Below, piece after piece: positions 36,009 through 45,697 of a stretch of DNA of 64,000 nt (positions are counted from its first letter, which is position 1; every line of letters starts with the position of its first letter). The position numbers and the translations under genes were made by a program. The stretch is from Streptococcus cristatus ATCC 51100 (GTDB taxonomy: Bacteria; Bacillota; Bacilli; Lactobacillales; Streptococcaceae). The notes beneath the pieces were generated by a model. That model searched no databases and was not told the DNA's origin. It worked only from the letters and a program-made list of their open reading frames with translations. The stretch covers positions 1,240,001-1,304,000 of the forward strand of contig NZ_CP050133.1 of assembly GCF_011612585.1 (NCBI RefSeq). Reading direction: 5' to 3'.

Positions 36009-38922
36009 TCACCATTTCATCTTTACTATCTAAACTGCAGTTTTCAAGAACAAAATCATAGGCATTTTCCGCTAATTCCTGACGTAGGTCAGACGAAAGA
36101 ATCAAACTCTCTAACTTTTCTTTCCACTCCCCGTCTTTAGCCAAAAGTCCAGTCTCCCCATCTTTTACCATATCAGAGAAGGCTCCAATGTGACTAGCAA
36201 CTGTAGGAACTTTTACTAAGGCAGCCTCCATCCATTTGATTTCAGACTTAGCTCGGTTAAAGACCGAATCAACCAGTGGAGCTAGATTGATATCCACCTG
36301 ACTGATCAGCTGAGGTAAATCCTTCCAGTCAACATAGTCATGGACAACAATCTGCTTTTGGTAAGACTTCATATCCTCTGGAATATCTAAATGGCCGACG
36401 ATATGGAGTTCCACATTCTTGTAAGTTTCAAGCAAGGATTGGATGGATGGCTTTATCAATTCAAAATTTTCATTGTGACTGATTGAGCCTGAAAAATAGG
36501 CAATCTTGACTTTTGAATCCTGCTGACTATAATCTTTGATAAAGTGAGAACTGATTTCAATCAAGTCACTGGAAGCTCGATTTCTGTTCAGCAATACCTT
36601 ATCTTTATATTTGAGCAGCTCTTCCTTCAATTGGAAAGTCGAAGTAATCGCTCCATCACAGGCAGCTAACATCTTGCCATAATTTTTGACACCAGCATCA
36701 TAGTTGCCCTTGTCCTTTTCTGATAAGCCTTGAGTATAGCTTAGCTGATCTGTATAAACTGTATCAAAAACCAAATCATCAATGTCAAAATAAACTGGTT
36801 TTTTATCTCTTTTAGCTGTATCGCACAAGAATTGAAGTTGATAAGACCATGGAGCCCGATAGATGATAATATGACTTGCATTTCGAGCCTGAGAAATCTC
36901 AAATTCTGATACATTTACTACTTTGACCATGAAGCCGTTTTTTCGCAACTGTTCTGCTTTGTTCAGCACTCGGTAACGTGTACATTGAGGAATGATGTTT
37001 TCAACCCCATCTATAATCAAGATATATTGTTCTCTGGAGATTGATTTGAATTTTTGTACAATATTTTCTAATATTTCAACTGGATAATCTGTTTCCATTT
37101 GTACATAATTGAGCAAATCAGGTATTTCTGTTCGTCTTTCCAGTCCCTGCCAACGAAATTGTTGCGCATTATAATTTTGTAATGAGGTGTATTTAACCAA
37201 CGGACTACCAGCCCTAAGCATTCTCAAAGGATGAATATACATAGCACTGTCTTTGTTTTCAGACACCAAAGCATCATATCGATAACCTAAATCTGCAAAA
37301 TACTTAGTAAAAGTTGTTTCGTGTTTCCCAATAGCCTTATCGCGTGAATCCGTATCGGTTAGGTTATTCCAATAGTCGAAAAATTCCTCTGACCGAAGCA
37401 ATAAAGGCTCAATGACAAGAAAATAAGACTGCAGATGTTCTGGAATATAGCCATATTGATTGAAATTCGTAGCATCTTCCTGCACTTCACCAAAGGAAAT
37501 CCCCCAGAAATCGAGATTTCTATCTTCCATTGTTTGGAAGACTTCATTCAAATCTCTCATTGGACCAATATTCGTATCATTGACTAACAGAAGCTGGGAA
37601 GAAGTTTGCAACTTTTCCTTACCAATGGTTAAAATACCTTCCCTAAATGCCGCAGCATCGTAACCTGTATTATCCCTTACCAGAACTTGGTCATACTGTT
37701 CCAAAGTAGATAAATCCTCTGATTTCAATCCTCCATTTACTACAATCAATGTTTCATCTACTAAAGCTGCTAATTTCTCTAAAAACAGGATCTTGTAGCG
37801 CTGAAGATTCTCTTCTGCTTCAAAAATGACGTAGATTAGGTACTTATTGCCAGTCACTTGTTGAAATTGCTTTCGCTGAGAATTCCGTAAAACTCGATAA
37901 CAATAGGTTTTTGGCGATTTAATGTTTCTTTTTATGGCAATGCACTGACGCTTCATTTGAGATAGGACAGTTCGGATATTCCGCGGATTTTTGACAATCT
38001 GCCCTACCTGCTTAATTGGAGTGACGATAGCATTCCCAACGCGATATGAGAGTGAGTTACGTAATTCTTCAATATTATCTTGGTATTGATAAATCAGTTT
38101 ACTATCGTACTCCCAATTCTCTCTCAAATCTTGGACATAGTCAGATACCTGATTCATATGCTGAATCAAATCATCCAGTCTACCATCTAAAGTATAAATA
38201 TTTGCTGACAAAGCTTGATAAATCTCATCAGGCAACTGTTTTACATACTTATGCAGGATTTTCAGATAGATTTCGTAATGGTAACGAGTAGAATCTCGTT
38301 TAGAGATAGATTCCTTGTCAAAGACCCGATAATTCAGCTTTGTATTTGCATTATAAACAGGTTTCGCACCTTGATTGATAATTAAGTTTAAAAGAAAATC
38401 ATAGTCTTCCAATTTTTCACGATTCAGCGCTTCATCATAATAAATACCATCAGCAATTGAGCGACGAATGAGGGAACAGTTGGAAATGAAATTTTCTGTT
38501 AAGAAAGCCACCTTGTCATAGGGACGTGATTTAAGGTAAACTTCTTTTTTATCAGGGTCATACAAATCCCCATAGACAATATCTGCTTCCTCTTGCAGCA
38601 TGGTTGTATAGAAGCTCTCAACGTAGTCAACATCTAGGAAATCATCACTATCCACAAAAATAAAATAAGTTCCTTGAATTTGCTGCAAAGCCTTATTTCT
38701 TGTCTTGACGACCCCCATATTTTCATGGCTTTCAAACCGCGTCGGAAAAGGGGAATCTACCAAAGTTTCTTGGATAATCTGGGCGGACTTATCAGTGGAA
38801 CCATCATCCAATACCAGTAACTCAATATTTTGATAGGTCTGCCCAAAAATACTGCGCAAACACTGTTCAATGTAGTTTTGATGGTTGTAACATGTTACAA
38901 CAACAGATATTAAATCTTTCAT
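35989..38922 (-). CDS. Three-module glycosyltransferase: GT2 + RgpF-like + GT4
   Basis: A 977-residue protein. Module 1 (about 1-300) is GT2: ISVVVTCYNHQNYIEQCLRS, VLDDGSTDKS, FVDSDDFLDVDY. Module 2 (about 350-640) is RgpF-like: RDNTGYDAAAFREGI, LVNDTNIGPMRDLNE, LDFWGISFGEV. Module 3 (about 655-977) is GT-B: VYFDIDDLVFD, IAYFSGSISHNENFELI, INLAPLVDSVFNRAKSEIKWMEA. Such multi-domain transferases occur in rgp loci (compare GacG). It may build several linkages alone. AAGGAAGG precedes the ATG. No stop or frameshift is seen between modules. Confidence 0.88.
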   Translation of the reverse strand: MKDLISVVVTCYNHQNYIEQCLRSIFGQTYQNIELLVLDDGSTDKSAQIIQETLVDSPFPTRFESHENMGVVKTRNKALQQIQGTYFIFVDSDDFLDVDYVESFYTTMLQEEADIVYGDLYDPDKKEVYLKSRPYDKVAFLTENFISNCSLIRRSIADGIYYDEALNREKLEDYDFLLNLIINQGAKPVYNANTKLNYRVFDKESISKRDSTRYHYEIYLKILHKYVKQLPDEIYQALSANIYTLDGRLDDLIQHMNQVSDYVQDLRENWEYDSKLIYQYQDNIEELRNSLSYRVGNAIVTPIKQVGQIVKNPRNIRTVLSQMKRQCIAIKRNIKSPKTYCYRVLRNSQRKQFQQVTGNKYLIYVIFEAEENLQRYKILFLEKLAALVDETLIVVNGGLKSEDLSTLEQYDQVLVRDNTGYDAAAFREGILTIGKEKLQTSSQLLLVNDTNIGPMRDLNEVFQTMEDRNLDFWGISFGEVQEDATNFNQYGYIPEHLQSYFLVIEPLLLRSEEFFDYWNNLTDTDSRDKAIGKHETTFTKYFADLGYRYDALVSENKDSAMYIHPLRMLRAGSPLVKYTSLQNYNAQQFRWQGLERRTEIPDLLNYVQMETDYPVEILENIVQKFKSISREQYILIIDGVENIIPQCTRYRVLNKAEQLRKNGFMVKVVNVSEFEISQARNASHIIIYRAPWSYQLQFLCDTAKRDKKPVYFDIDDLVFDTVYTDQLSYTQGLSEKDKGNYDAGVKNYGKMLAACDGAITSTFQLKEELLKYKDKVLLNRNRASSDLIEISSHFIKDYSQQDSKVKIAYFSGSISHNENFELIKPSIQSLLETYKNVELHIVGHLDIPEDMKSYQKQIVVHDYVDWKDLPQLISQVDINLAPLVDSVFNRAKSEIKWMEAALVKVPTVASHIGAFSDMVKDGETGLLAKDGEWKEKLESLILSSDLRQELAENAYDFVLENCSLDSKDEMVNDFEKK

Positions 38923-38946
38923 ATACCTTCCTTGTAAATAACTCTA

Positions 38947-39735
38947 TTAATTTGAGTTGGCATCTTGACTCTTCATATATGCTTTGTTTATCAGATTAGC
39001 CACCCACTTAGGCCAGAAAAGCTGATACATGAACAAATCTTCTTTGGTCCTAGTATTATCTGAAATAGTCTTGGTTGTTTCCGACTCTCCATGAATCCGG
39101 TGGCACATGAGTTTCTCAGAAATATAAGCAAATCGCCCCTTATAATCACTAATCTTGTACCAAGCATACCAATCCAGACTCACGCGCATTTCCTCATCAA
39201 ATCGAAAATCCCTTAATGCCTCTAAATTGTAAGTCACAGCCGGACAGGAAATGGGATTGCCAAAAGCTAGAACCCGATTTCTCCAAAAACGACTGGATGG
39301 CATTAGGTTCAAGGTTTTAAGCATGAGAGTCTTGATTTTCAAATTAGTATTAGCTGGAATCTTGACTCCATTTTTCTCTTCAAAATAGTCTGTATAAGCA
39401 ATGAGAATGTCTTTAGACTGCTCTATTTTTTGCATCACTGCTTCTAGATAAGTAGGTTCATAATAGTCGTCTTGGTGGGCAATGGTAGCATAAGAAGTCT
39501 CAGCAAAAGAGAGTGCATTATTCCAGTCCTTACCGATACCGCCGCCTTCTTTCGTATAAAAAGGAATTTGATACTTCTGGCAAAGCTGCTTGATTGAATC
39601 CAGCGGTGTTGAACTATAACAGATAATCTTTGATGACAAGGTTTGATCTTGCAGAGACAGGATGCAAGCTTCTAAGAATTCACTTTCGCCATAGGCACAA
39701 ATCACCCAAGTATGGTTATTTTTCATCTTTTTCAC
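38947..39735 (-). CDS. Glycosyltransferase, GT2 family
   Basis: A 262-residue GT-A protein: TWVICAYGESEFLEACILSLQ, TKEGGGIGKDWNNAL and the metal motif TIAHQDDYYEPTYLE, then VSLDWYAWYKISDYKGRF. It resembles transferases near rgp genes with a shortened nucleotide-binding part. Substrate unknown. Its start overlaps the DUF2304 gene by 20 bp. Confidence 0.83.
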   Translation of the reverse strand: MKKMKNNHTWVICAYGESEFLEACILSLQDQTLSSKIICYSSTPLDSIKQLCQKYQIPFYTKEGGGIGKDWNNALSFAETSYATIAHQDDYYEPTYLEAVMQKIEQSKDILIAYTDYFEEKNGVKIPANTNLKIKTLMLKTLNLMPSSRFWRNRVLAFGNPISCPAVTYNLEALRDFRFDEEMRVSLDWYAWYKISDYKGRFAYISEKLMCHRIHGESETTKTISDNTRTKEDLFMYQLFWPKWVANLINKAYMKSQDANSN

Positions 39736-40075
39736 TCTCTAACTTAGATATTTTTTGCTTCATAATGGACAGTTCTTGCACCAACTGCTTGATTTGTTCC
39801 TTTTGCTTGGAAATGGAAATAGTATGTAAAAAAACAATAACCAGCAAGAAAAAAATGGCCAAGGACATCACAAAGTTTGATGTCAGCTCAAAGCCCAACA
39901 ATTTGGCAATAGAAACTGGAATCCGATCAAAAACAGAGATAATAATCAGCACGAAGCCAATAACAATCCACATAAAGGCTTGCTCAAACAAAATATTATT
40001 TTGATTGATATTCCGAAAGACAAAATACAGGAATAGAACTGAAGCCACTAGCATAACAATAGACAAAATGGACAT
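39716..40075 (-). CDS. GacJ-like small membrane protein (DUF2304)
   Basis: A 119-residue protein with three membrane segments (about 3-20, 30-48, 66-85) and a charged C-terminal coiled coil (KQKEQIKQLVQELSIMKQKI). DUF2304 proteins next to a GacI-type transferase correspond to GacJ, which binds and stimulates GacI in S. pyogenes. The stop of the upstream transferase and this start touch at position 40075. Confidence 0.8.
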   Translation of the reverse strand: MSILSIVMLVASVLFLYFVFRNINQNNILFEQAFMWIVIGFVLIIISVFDRIPVSIAKLLGFELTSNFVMSLAIFFLLVIVFLHTISISKQKEQIKQLVQELSIMKQKISKLESEKDEK

Positions 40076-40791
40076 TATTCACTCTCTTTCATAAAAGCAG
40101 CAATCAAGATTGAAGAGCAAACTTCAATCATATAGCGAATGGACTTAATCGGAGTAATCGATGAGACTCCTCCTGCACGTTCAAACATATTGGCTGGTGC
40201 TTCCACCACTTTATATTTCCGCTTCAAGATATGGACGATTGATTCTGGTTCAGGGTACTTGATAGGATAGCGCGCAGCGAATTGTCGAATAATGTCTCGA
40301 TTGGCCAAACGATAGCCTGATGTGGTATCCAGAATCCTTTTACCAGTTGTTAATTTAATAAAGGCTGAGATAATAGTAATGCCAAATCGCCGCATAAAAG
40401 TCGTCTGAAATTCTGAAGACTTGTCACCGATAAAACGAGAACCAACAACCAAATCCGCCTGCTGACGACGAATAGGCTCCAGCAAAGCATCCAGCGACTC
40501 AATATCATGTTGACCATCTCCATCAAACTGTACGGCCACATCATAATTATTCTCAAGAGCATACTTATAGCCGGTCTGAACAGCTCCTCCAATCCCTAAA
40601 TTCATAACCAAATGAATAGCATTCAGATGATGGTTGTCCAAAATCTCCTTGGTTCTGTCAACAGAGCCATCATTGATGACTACGTAGTCTAAGTCAAAAT
40701 CAACTTTCTTCCGATATTCTACAATGCTCATAACCGTATTTAAAATACTTTCTTCCTCATTATAAGCAGGAATTATCATTAAAACTTTCAA
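40075..40791 (-). CDS. GacI-like polyprenyl-phosphate GlcNAc transferase (GT2)
   Basis: A 238-residue DPM1-like GT2: MIIPAYNEEESILNTVMSI, VINDGSVDRTKE, VQFDGDGQHD, GSRFIGD. Unlike the GtrB-like paralogue it lacks the long two-helix membrane tail and instead is paired with a DUF2304 protein, which matches GacI/GacJ. GacI makes GlcNAc-phosphate-undecaprenol for side-chain addition. Function is inferred from the pair. Confidence 0.82.
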   Translation of the reverse strand: MKVLMIIPAYNEEESILNTVMSIVEYRKKVDFDLDYVVINDGSVDRTKEILDNHHLNAIHLVMNLGIGGAVQTGYKYALENNYDVAVQFDGDGQHDIESLDALLEPIRRQQADLVVGSRFIGDKSSEFQTTFMRRFGITIISAFIKLTTGKRILDTTSGYRLANRDIIRQFAARYPIKYPEPESIVHILKRKYKVVEAPANMFERAGGVSSITPIKSIRYMIEVCSSILIAAFMKESE

Positions 40792-41759
40792 TTATCCTTC
40801 TTCCCTTTACAATAAATTTTAGCAAATAATGGAACTAACCTTAACTTTTCTAAACTCAAAAAAACAATTAGAGAAATTTTAGTCTGAAATCTTTCGCCCT
40901 GAACCTTCTTAGACAAGGGAGAGATCGTACTGATGAGTTTATTCTCTTTTAACCATTCCTTAATCCTAATATACTGATGAATAAACTCCTGATTGGATGA
41001 GGTTCTCCCAGAAAAAAGCAAATACCAAACATAATATCTTTTCAAGTAATATACTTCTAGCTCAGATGGCTTACCCAGCTCTAATATTTTTGAAAAAAGA
41101 ACTAAAATATCAATTTTAGGAGAGAAACATCTCTGAGAAGTGTTAGAAATACTCTGACTATTGTAATACCAATTATATCCTTTATAATCTAACAAACCTA
41201 TTTTGTATGTTGCCTTATAGGCAGCTAGGTTAAAAATGATATCTTCTCCTATACCATAGTCAAAAAATTCTAGATTGTTCGTTTTCAAGAACTCCGTTCG
41301 GTAAATTTTGGCCCAAGGAGCCATTATAATATACTTGGACCATTCTGACTGCTGTATATCCTGGCTAAAGATAATTTGGTTATCCTGATTGACACGTTTG
41401 TAGCCACCAATAACTAAGTCTAGCCTTTTCTCATGAATAGCCTGATAAAAAGTTTCAATGTAATCACTATCAACAAAATCATCATTATCCATGAACATAG
41501 TATATTCTCCCTCAGCTAGAAGAATCCCCTTATTTCTAGTTACTGCAACTCCTTCATTTTGTTTGTCAATTACTCTTACAAAACTATACTTCAATTCATA
41601 TTCTTTTAAAATATTTAAAGAGTTATCTTTCGAACCATCGTTGAGAAGAATAATTTCAAAATTCTTAAATGATTGATTCAAAAGAGAATCTACACAGCGT
41701 TTAATCCCGTCTTGTGCATTATAAACTGGAATAATAACTGAAATAGCTGGTTTAGACAT
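40788..41759 (-). CDS. Glycosyltransferase, GT2 (EpsJ/CpsI-like)
   Basis: A 323-residue GT-A enzyme: ISVIIPVYNAQDGIKRCVDS, LLNDGSKDNS, TMFMDNDDFVDSDYIE. The C-terminal 100 residues are predicted helical with a basic end. It overlaps the GacI-like gene by 4 bp. The donor sugar cannot be told. Confidence 0.85.
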   Translation of the reverse strand: MSKPAISVIIPVYNAQDGIKRCVDSLLNQSFKNFEIILLNDGSKDNSLNILKEYELKYSFVRVIDKQNEGVAVTRNKGILLAEGEYTMFMDNDDFVDSDYIETFYQAIHEKRLDLVIGGYKRVNQDNQIIFSQDIQQSEWSKYIIMAPWAKIYRTEFLKTNNLEFFDYGIGEDIIFNLAAYKATYKIGLLDYKGYNWYYNSQSISNTSQRCFSPKIDILVLFSKILELGKPSELEVYYLKRYYVWYLLFSGRTSSNQEFIHQYIRIKEWLKENKLISTISPLSKKVQGERFQTKISLIVFLSLEKLRLVPLFAKIYCKGKKDN

Positions 41760-41785
41760 ATTTTTCCTTTCATAACTAATCCACT

Positions 41786-41974
41786 CTATTTATAAAACTT
41801 CAATAAAACAGGAAATAGTTTTATTGAAAATTTTATCCCAAATAAATTGGCTAATAGGCCTGTTAATTCAAATACGCGGTTCTCTATATACTTTGCATAC
41901 TTTAGCAAATACTTATACTGATAAAGCAACTCTTTAATTTTAAAATTATCAATGTATTGATTTACATAATACAC
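41786..41974 (-). CDS. Small ORF of unknown function, possibly a glycosyltransferase remnant
   Basis: 62 residues, Lys/Tyr/Phe-rich, starting MYYVNQYIDNFKIKELLYQY. ACAGGTG lies 5 nt before the ATG, so it could be translated. The space between the flippase and the GT2 gene is otherwise empty, and the sequence resembles a helical glycosyltransferase C-terminus, so it may be a decayed gene end. Confidence 0.35.
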   Translation of the reverse strand: MYYVNQYIDNFKIKELLYQYKYLLKYAKYIENRVFELTGLLANLFGIKFSIKLFPVLLKFYK

Positions 41975-42021
41975 CTGTTAAAACTTACGTTACAAACACA
42001 TCATTAATGTAAATATGATAT

Positions 42022-43305
42022 TCATAGAATCCTATTTCTTTTTTCCTGATTTTTAGCAATACCATAGATAATCAGACTTGTTGCACAAAAAACACACATG
42101 GAAATTAAAAAGGAATTAGCAGCTCCCATCAATTTTTGGTCGCGGATAAATGGTAAAGTAATAAATTTTGAAACAGCAAATGTCAGTAAATAGGCTATCA
42201 TCAGATAATGCTGTTTTCTAAAGATGGTCATAATGATATCAACTACTAAGGCTAAAACATTTAAAATACCACCTACTAACAATATTGTAAAGGGCAGCTT
42301 ATATTCTTGTAACTGAATACCATAAACAGCACCTAACACTTCTGTACCAATCAAATAACCTAAGCCAACAATAATAAAACCCAAAACAAGCATAACCAAA
42401 AACAGTAGGCGAACTTGTTTGAAAAAAAGTAGTTCCTTCTTCTCATTCCAATAAATTGAAAGCTGTGTAGTCAACGGTCTAAGGACGAAGAATAAAAGGG
42501 ATAGGACAAAGACAGGCATAAATAAAATGTTAAAGTCCCTTTGCATACCTGACACCAGAACTCCGCTTGTTAACAAGCGGTCAATGACAATTTTAGGCTC
42601 ATTATAGATATAAGCAAGTAAAAATCCATTTAAAAACAAAGGAAAACTGTTTTTTAAAATAGAGAAGACATTGCTTTTATCCTTAAATAGCAAGGGAGTA
42701 AGACATTCATTCCGAAAATGACGTCTATAGTAAGTGATATCTAAGAGCGATGTTAAAACGAGATTTACTAAACCAATAATCAAACTAGCAAAAAGTAAAG
42801 ATTTTGTGAGTAGCAGAACAACTGCAAAAACGAGCATACAAAGCCAGCTTCTGTGAAACTGAATTTTTCCAGCTAGATCTGACCTGTTCTTTTGCTGGAA
42901 AAAGCCTTGGATGACATCCGAATAAGCATCTATAGCTCGGTAAAAAACCAACAGAGAAATAATAGCCGATTTGTAGATGTCATAGCCTTGCCAGCATACA
43001 TAAAATAGGGAAGTAAGCAGCATCAAAAAGACTGTAAAAATCCTAGTATTGTGGTATGAAGCGAAACTATACGTTTCCTTTACATCTGTAGACTGCAGAT
43101 TTCTAATCTGAAAATATCCCAACACATAGAACTGCTGTCCTAAAGCAAATGCGATACTAAATATATCAGAATCTTGCGAGCTTAATAATCTTGAAGCTAG
43201 TAGTAGTAGAAAAAAGGAGATAAATGAAGCTGAAATAGTCCCTAACATATTCCATATATAATTGCTCTTAACTGACGGTAGTGAAATTTCTGATTTCTGG
43301 GACAT
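42022..43305 (-). CDS. MOP-superfamily polysaccharide flippase (Wzx/GacK-like)
   Basis: A 427-residue protein with 11-12 membrane segments, starting KSNYIWNMLGTISASFISFF and with a conserved-type charged loop after segment 3. In the S. pyogenes GAC locus GacK is the flippase that moves GlcNAc-phosphate-undecaprenol; a similar job is likely here. First gene of the unit that runs down to 33456, with a TTCACA/TATAAT promoter. Confidence 0.82.
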   Translation of the reverse strand: MSQKSEISLPSVKSNYIWNMLGTISASFISFFLLLLASRLLSSQDSDIFSIAFALGQQFYVLGYFQIRNLQSTDVKETYSFASYHNTRIFTVFLMLLTSLFYVCWQGYDIYKSAIISLLVFYRAIDAYSDVIQGFFQQKNRSDLAGKIQFHRSWLCMLVFAVVLLLTKSLLFASLIIGLVNLVLTSLLDITYYRRHFRNECLTPLLFKDKSNVFSILKNSFPLFLNGFLLAYIYNEPKIVIDRLLTSGVLVSGMQRDFNILFMPVFVLSLLFFVLRPLTTQLSIYWNEKKELLFFKQVRLLFLVMLVLGFIIVGLGYLIGTEVLGAVYGIQLQEYKLPFTILLVGGILNVLALVVDIIMTIFRKQHYLMIAYLLTFAVSKFITLPFIRDQKLMGAANSFLISMCVFCATSLIIYGIAKNQEKRNRIL

Positions 43306-43335
43306 TCTATCTTCTCCAATTACGTTCTAGTTCTT

Positions 43336-43364
43336 ATTATACTATACTTTCCATGAAATGTGAA
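43336..43364 (-). promoter_or_regulatory. Promoter of the flippase/side-chain unit
   Basis: TTCACA (43364-43359), 17-bp spacer, TATAAT (43341-43336) on the minus strand, about 30 nt before the flippase ATG. Confidence 0.8.
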
Positions 43365-43386
43365 AAGCCACTATTAAATAGCCATC

Positions 43387-43410
43387 AAAAAAGGACTCAA
43401 AGGTCCTTTT
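43387..43410 (-). terminator. Terminator after rmlD
   Basis: Minus-strand AAAAGGACC-TTTG-AGTCCTTTT hairpin with TTGATGG behind it, 9 bp after the rmlD stop. Confidence 0.75.
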
Positions 43411-43418
43411 GATAAATA

Positions 43419-44273
43419 TCAGTGTTTTTTATCCTGCTTGTAAAACTCTTTCAAAGCATCCTGCCAAGTTGGAATGACAAAGCCTGTAGCCTTGGCCTTG
43501 GCCAGACTCATAGTTGAGTTGAAAGGTCGCTTAGCCTTAGCTGGGAACTTGCTAGAATCAACTGGCTGGACTTCCACATCCGTATCTTTGAGAATTTCCA
43601 CTGCAAAGTCATACCAAGTTGTGTCCTCTGATGCATCATTAGACAGATGGTAATAACCAAATTCCTTTTGATTTTCAGCCAGATAGGTCATAAATTCAGC
43701 TAGCGTACGAGTCCAAGTCGGACGGCCATGCTGGTCATTGACTACAGTCAGAGTTTTGTGCGTCTTAGCAAGATTTTGCATGGTAAAGACAAAGTTTTTA
43801 CCGTAGTTCCCAAAGACCCAGGCAGTACGGATAATGTAGAAACGGCTGGAATATTTCTCAACTAGCTCCTCACCCATGCGCTTGGTACGGCCATACTCGG
43901 TCTGTGGATCTGGTCGATCGTCTACTTCCCATTCCTCTCCGACAGGCTTTTGTCCATCAAAGACATAGTCTGTTGAGATGTAGACCATGGTCGCCCCATG
44001 TGCTTCTGCTGCTTTTGCCACATTTTCGGTACCAGTCACGTTGATGGCATAGTCCAGCTCTTTACCTTCATCTTCAGCTGCATCAACTGCAGTATAGGCT
44101 GCGCAGTGATAGACCAAGCTTGGCTTGACTTCCGCAAAGACCTTGTCCACCATTTGGGAATTGGTAATATCCATTTCTGCCACATCAACAGCAACATACT
44201 CCTCATTGCGCTCATCCAAAAGATAGCGGAGCTCTGTTCCCAGCTGTCCATTCGCGCCTGTAATTAAAATCAT
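43419..44273 (-). CDS. rmlD: dTDP-4-dehydrorhamnose reductase
   Basis: A 284-residue short-chain dehydrogenase: GANGQLGTELRYLL for NADPH, the catalytic YGRTKRMGE (YxxxK), and YISTDYVFDG. It makes dTDP-L-rhamnose, the donor for RgpA/B/F. It is called gacA in S. pyogenes and is often placed at the head of the rgp locus as here. rmlA, B and C are not in the window. A promoter lies just upstream. Confidence 0.95.
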   Translation of the reverse strand: MILITGANGQLGTELRYLLDERNEEYVAVDVAEMDITNSQMVDKVFAEVKPSLVYHCAAYTAVDAAEDEGKELDYAINVTGTENVAKAAEAHGATMVYISTDYVFDGQKPVGEEWEVDDRPDPQTEYGRTKRMGEELVEKYSSRFYIIRTAWVFGNYGKNFVFTMQNLAKTHKTLTVVNDQHGRPTWTRTLAEFMTYLAENQKEFGYYHLSNDASEDTTWYDFAVEILKDTDVEVQPVDSSKFPAKAKRPFNSTMSLAKAKATGFVIPTWQDALKEFYKQDKKH

Positions 44274-44308
44274 CTTCTTTTTCTCCTATAAAAATATTCA
44301 ACGGATTC

Positions 44309-44317
44309 ATTATATCA
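44309..44317 (-). promoter_or_regulatory. Extended -10 promoter of rmlD
   Basis: TG-A-TATAAT on the minus strand, directly behind the terminator of the preceding gene. Confidence 0.6.
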
Positions 44318-44341
44318 AAAAAAGCAGGAAAAATCTGCTTT
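44318..44341 (-). terminator. Terminator after the polytopic DUF6056-like gene
   Basis: AAAGCAG (44321-44327) with CTGCTTT (44335-44341) and a minus-strand TTTTTTT tail. Confidence 0.75.
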
Positions 44342-44350
44342 AAACCAAAA

Positions 44351-45697
44351 TTAATCAGTACTTTCAATCCCTTCAATTTCGAAATAAGCTGCCATCCACT
44401 GGTTAAACCAATCATCTTTAGATGGACCTAAATTCGCTGTACCTTTATAAGCATTGAAAAGGGTTCTTGGTTCTGTATAACGCCTCAAGGTGACAAACTC
44501 TTGACCTTTTTCTTTTGCCAAGCGTACTTCCTCGTACTGCTCCTTAACAACTAAGTAAGTATCGTGAACATCACTAAGAGCGTTACTGTAAGACATCCCA
44601 AATTTAATAACAACAGGCAAAAGAGCATACACCGCAATCCCCCTCACCCACTTTTTCTCTTCAACAAAAATTACTTTGAGGGGGATTAGAAGAGCTAAGA
44701 TAAGAAGTACACTTGCCCCAAAGAAAATCCGTTCTGGCAATTCATTGCTCACAACCAATGAATAGATACAAGCCAAATGAGCCATTAAAATAAAGCTAAT
44801 AGCAAGTATTTGCTCTTTTCTTAGATACTGTCTAAACAGAGCATAGACAACGAGTAACAACAGGATGATATATAGAACCCCGTAACGCCCCCAGCTTAGT
44901 TGAAAAAGGTTATGAAGTTTGTCATAGAGCCCATCAAAAACAGAAATTGCCCCTGCTCTTTTCCGAGAACCTGGTGATAATAACATTAAGAAAAAACCAC
45001 CACTAGCAAATACAATTTCTAAAACTCTCTCAATTGGAAATCTATTTTCTATAAACCAATCATAAAGGGAAAACAAACCAACCAACATAATAATTGCTGG
45101 GGAGGTATTCTCATTTCCTGCCCCGACAAAAAATGCCAAAGGAATCGTTAAAAGTAGCAAATAAGGGAATCGTTTCTGCTTAAATATCAAGGACAGCCAA
45201 ACCAAATCTAAGACAGCAGTCCACAAGTAATTTCCCGAACCTGATACCCACAAGACTGTCTTTCCTATCTCTGGCAAGAACCACCATAGAAGTAGAAAAA
45301 TTACAATGAGATAAAACGACTTGTATCTTATTTTTGAACCAGTAGAAAATCTAGAGCTAAGATGATCTAGCAATAAACATAAAGTTACAAATACTACGGA
45401 GTTAATAACATCAAATACAATTTTGTCAAATTGCATAAAAACTTGAACAATCGTATGTCCTGTAAAACGACCATTCCACACTTTCCAATGATTTATTTGA
45501 GACAACAATAAATCAAAAATATTTCTAATTGGTTGCTCGTGTCCATCAGGAAAAGGTTGTCTGTACAAAAAATGATAAGTAAAATCATCTGATGTATAGA
45601 GGGTAAAACGATTTAACAGGAACACCAAAAAAAATACAGCCACTAATATAAAAATAAAAGTGTATTTATATTTATGGTTATGGTTATCTTTTTGCAT
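44351..45697 (-). CDS. Polytopic membrane protein, DUF6056/GT-C-like
   Basis: A 448-residue protein with about 11 membrane segments. The first extracellular loop reads YTSDDFTYHFLYRQPFPDG, with the paired acids expected of GT-C glycosyltransferases. It overlaps a GtrB-like transferase gene by 14 bp, so the two likely act together: GtrB makes a polyprenyl-phosphate sugar inside, this protein uses it outside. The acceptor is unknown, perhaps the rhamnan or teichoic acid. Confidence 0.75.
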   Translation of the reverse strand: MQKDNHNHKYKYTFIFILVAVFFLVFLLNRFTLYTSDDFTYHFLYRQPFPDGHEQPIRNIFDLLLSQINHWKVWNGRFTGHTIVQVFMQFDKIVFDVINSVVFVTLCLLLDHLSSRFSTGSKIRYKSFYLIVIFLLLWWFLPEIGKTVLWVSGSGNYLWTAVLDLVWLSLIFKQKRFPYLLLLTIPLAFFVGAGNENTSPAIIMLVGLFSLYDWFIENRFPIERVLEIVFASGGFFLMLLSPGSRKRAGAISVFDGLYDKLHNLFQLSWGRYGVLYIILLLLVVYALFRQYLRKEQILAISFILMAHLACIYSLVVSNELPERIFFGASVLLILALLIPLKVIFVEEKKWVRGIAVYALLPVVIKFGMSYSNALSDVHDTYLVVKEQYEEVRLAKEKGQEFVTLRRYTEPRTLFNAYKGTANLGPSKDDWFNQWMAAYFEIEGIESTD

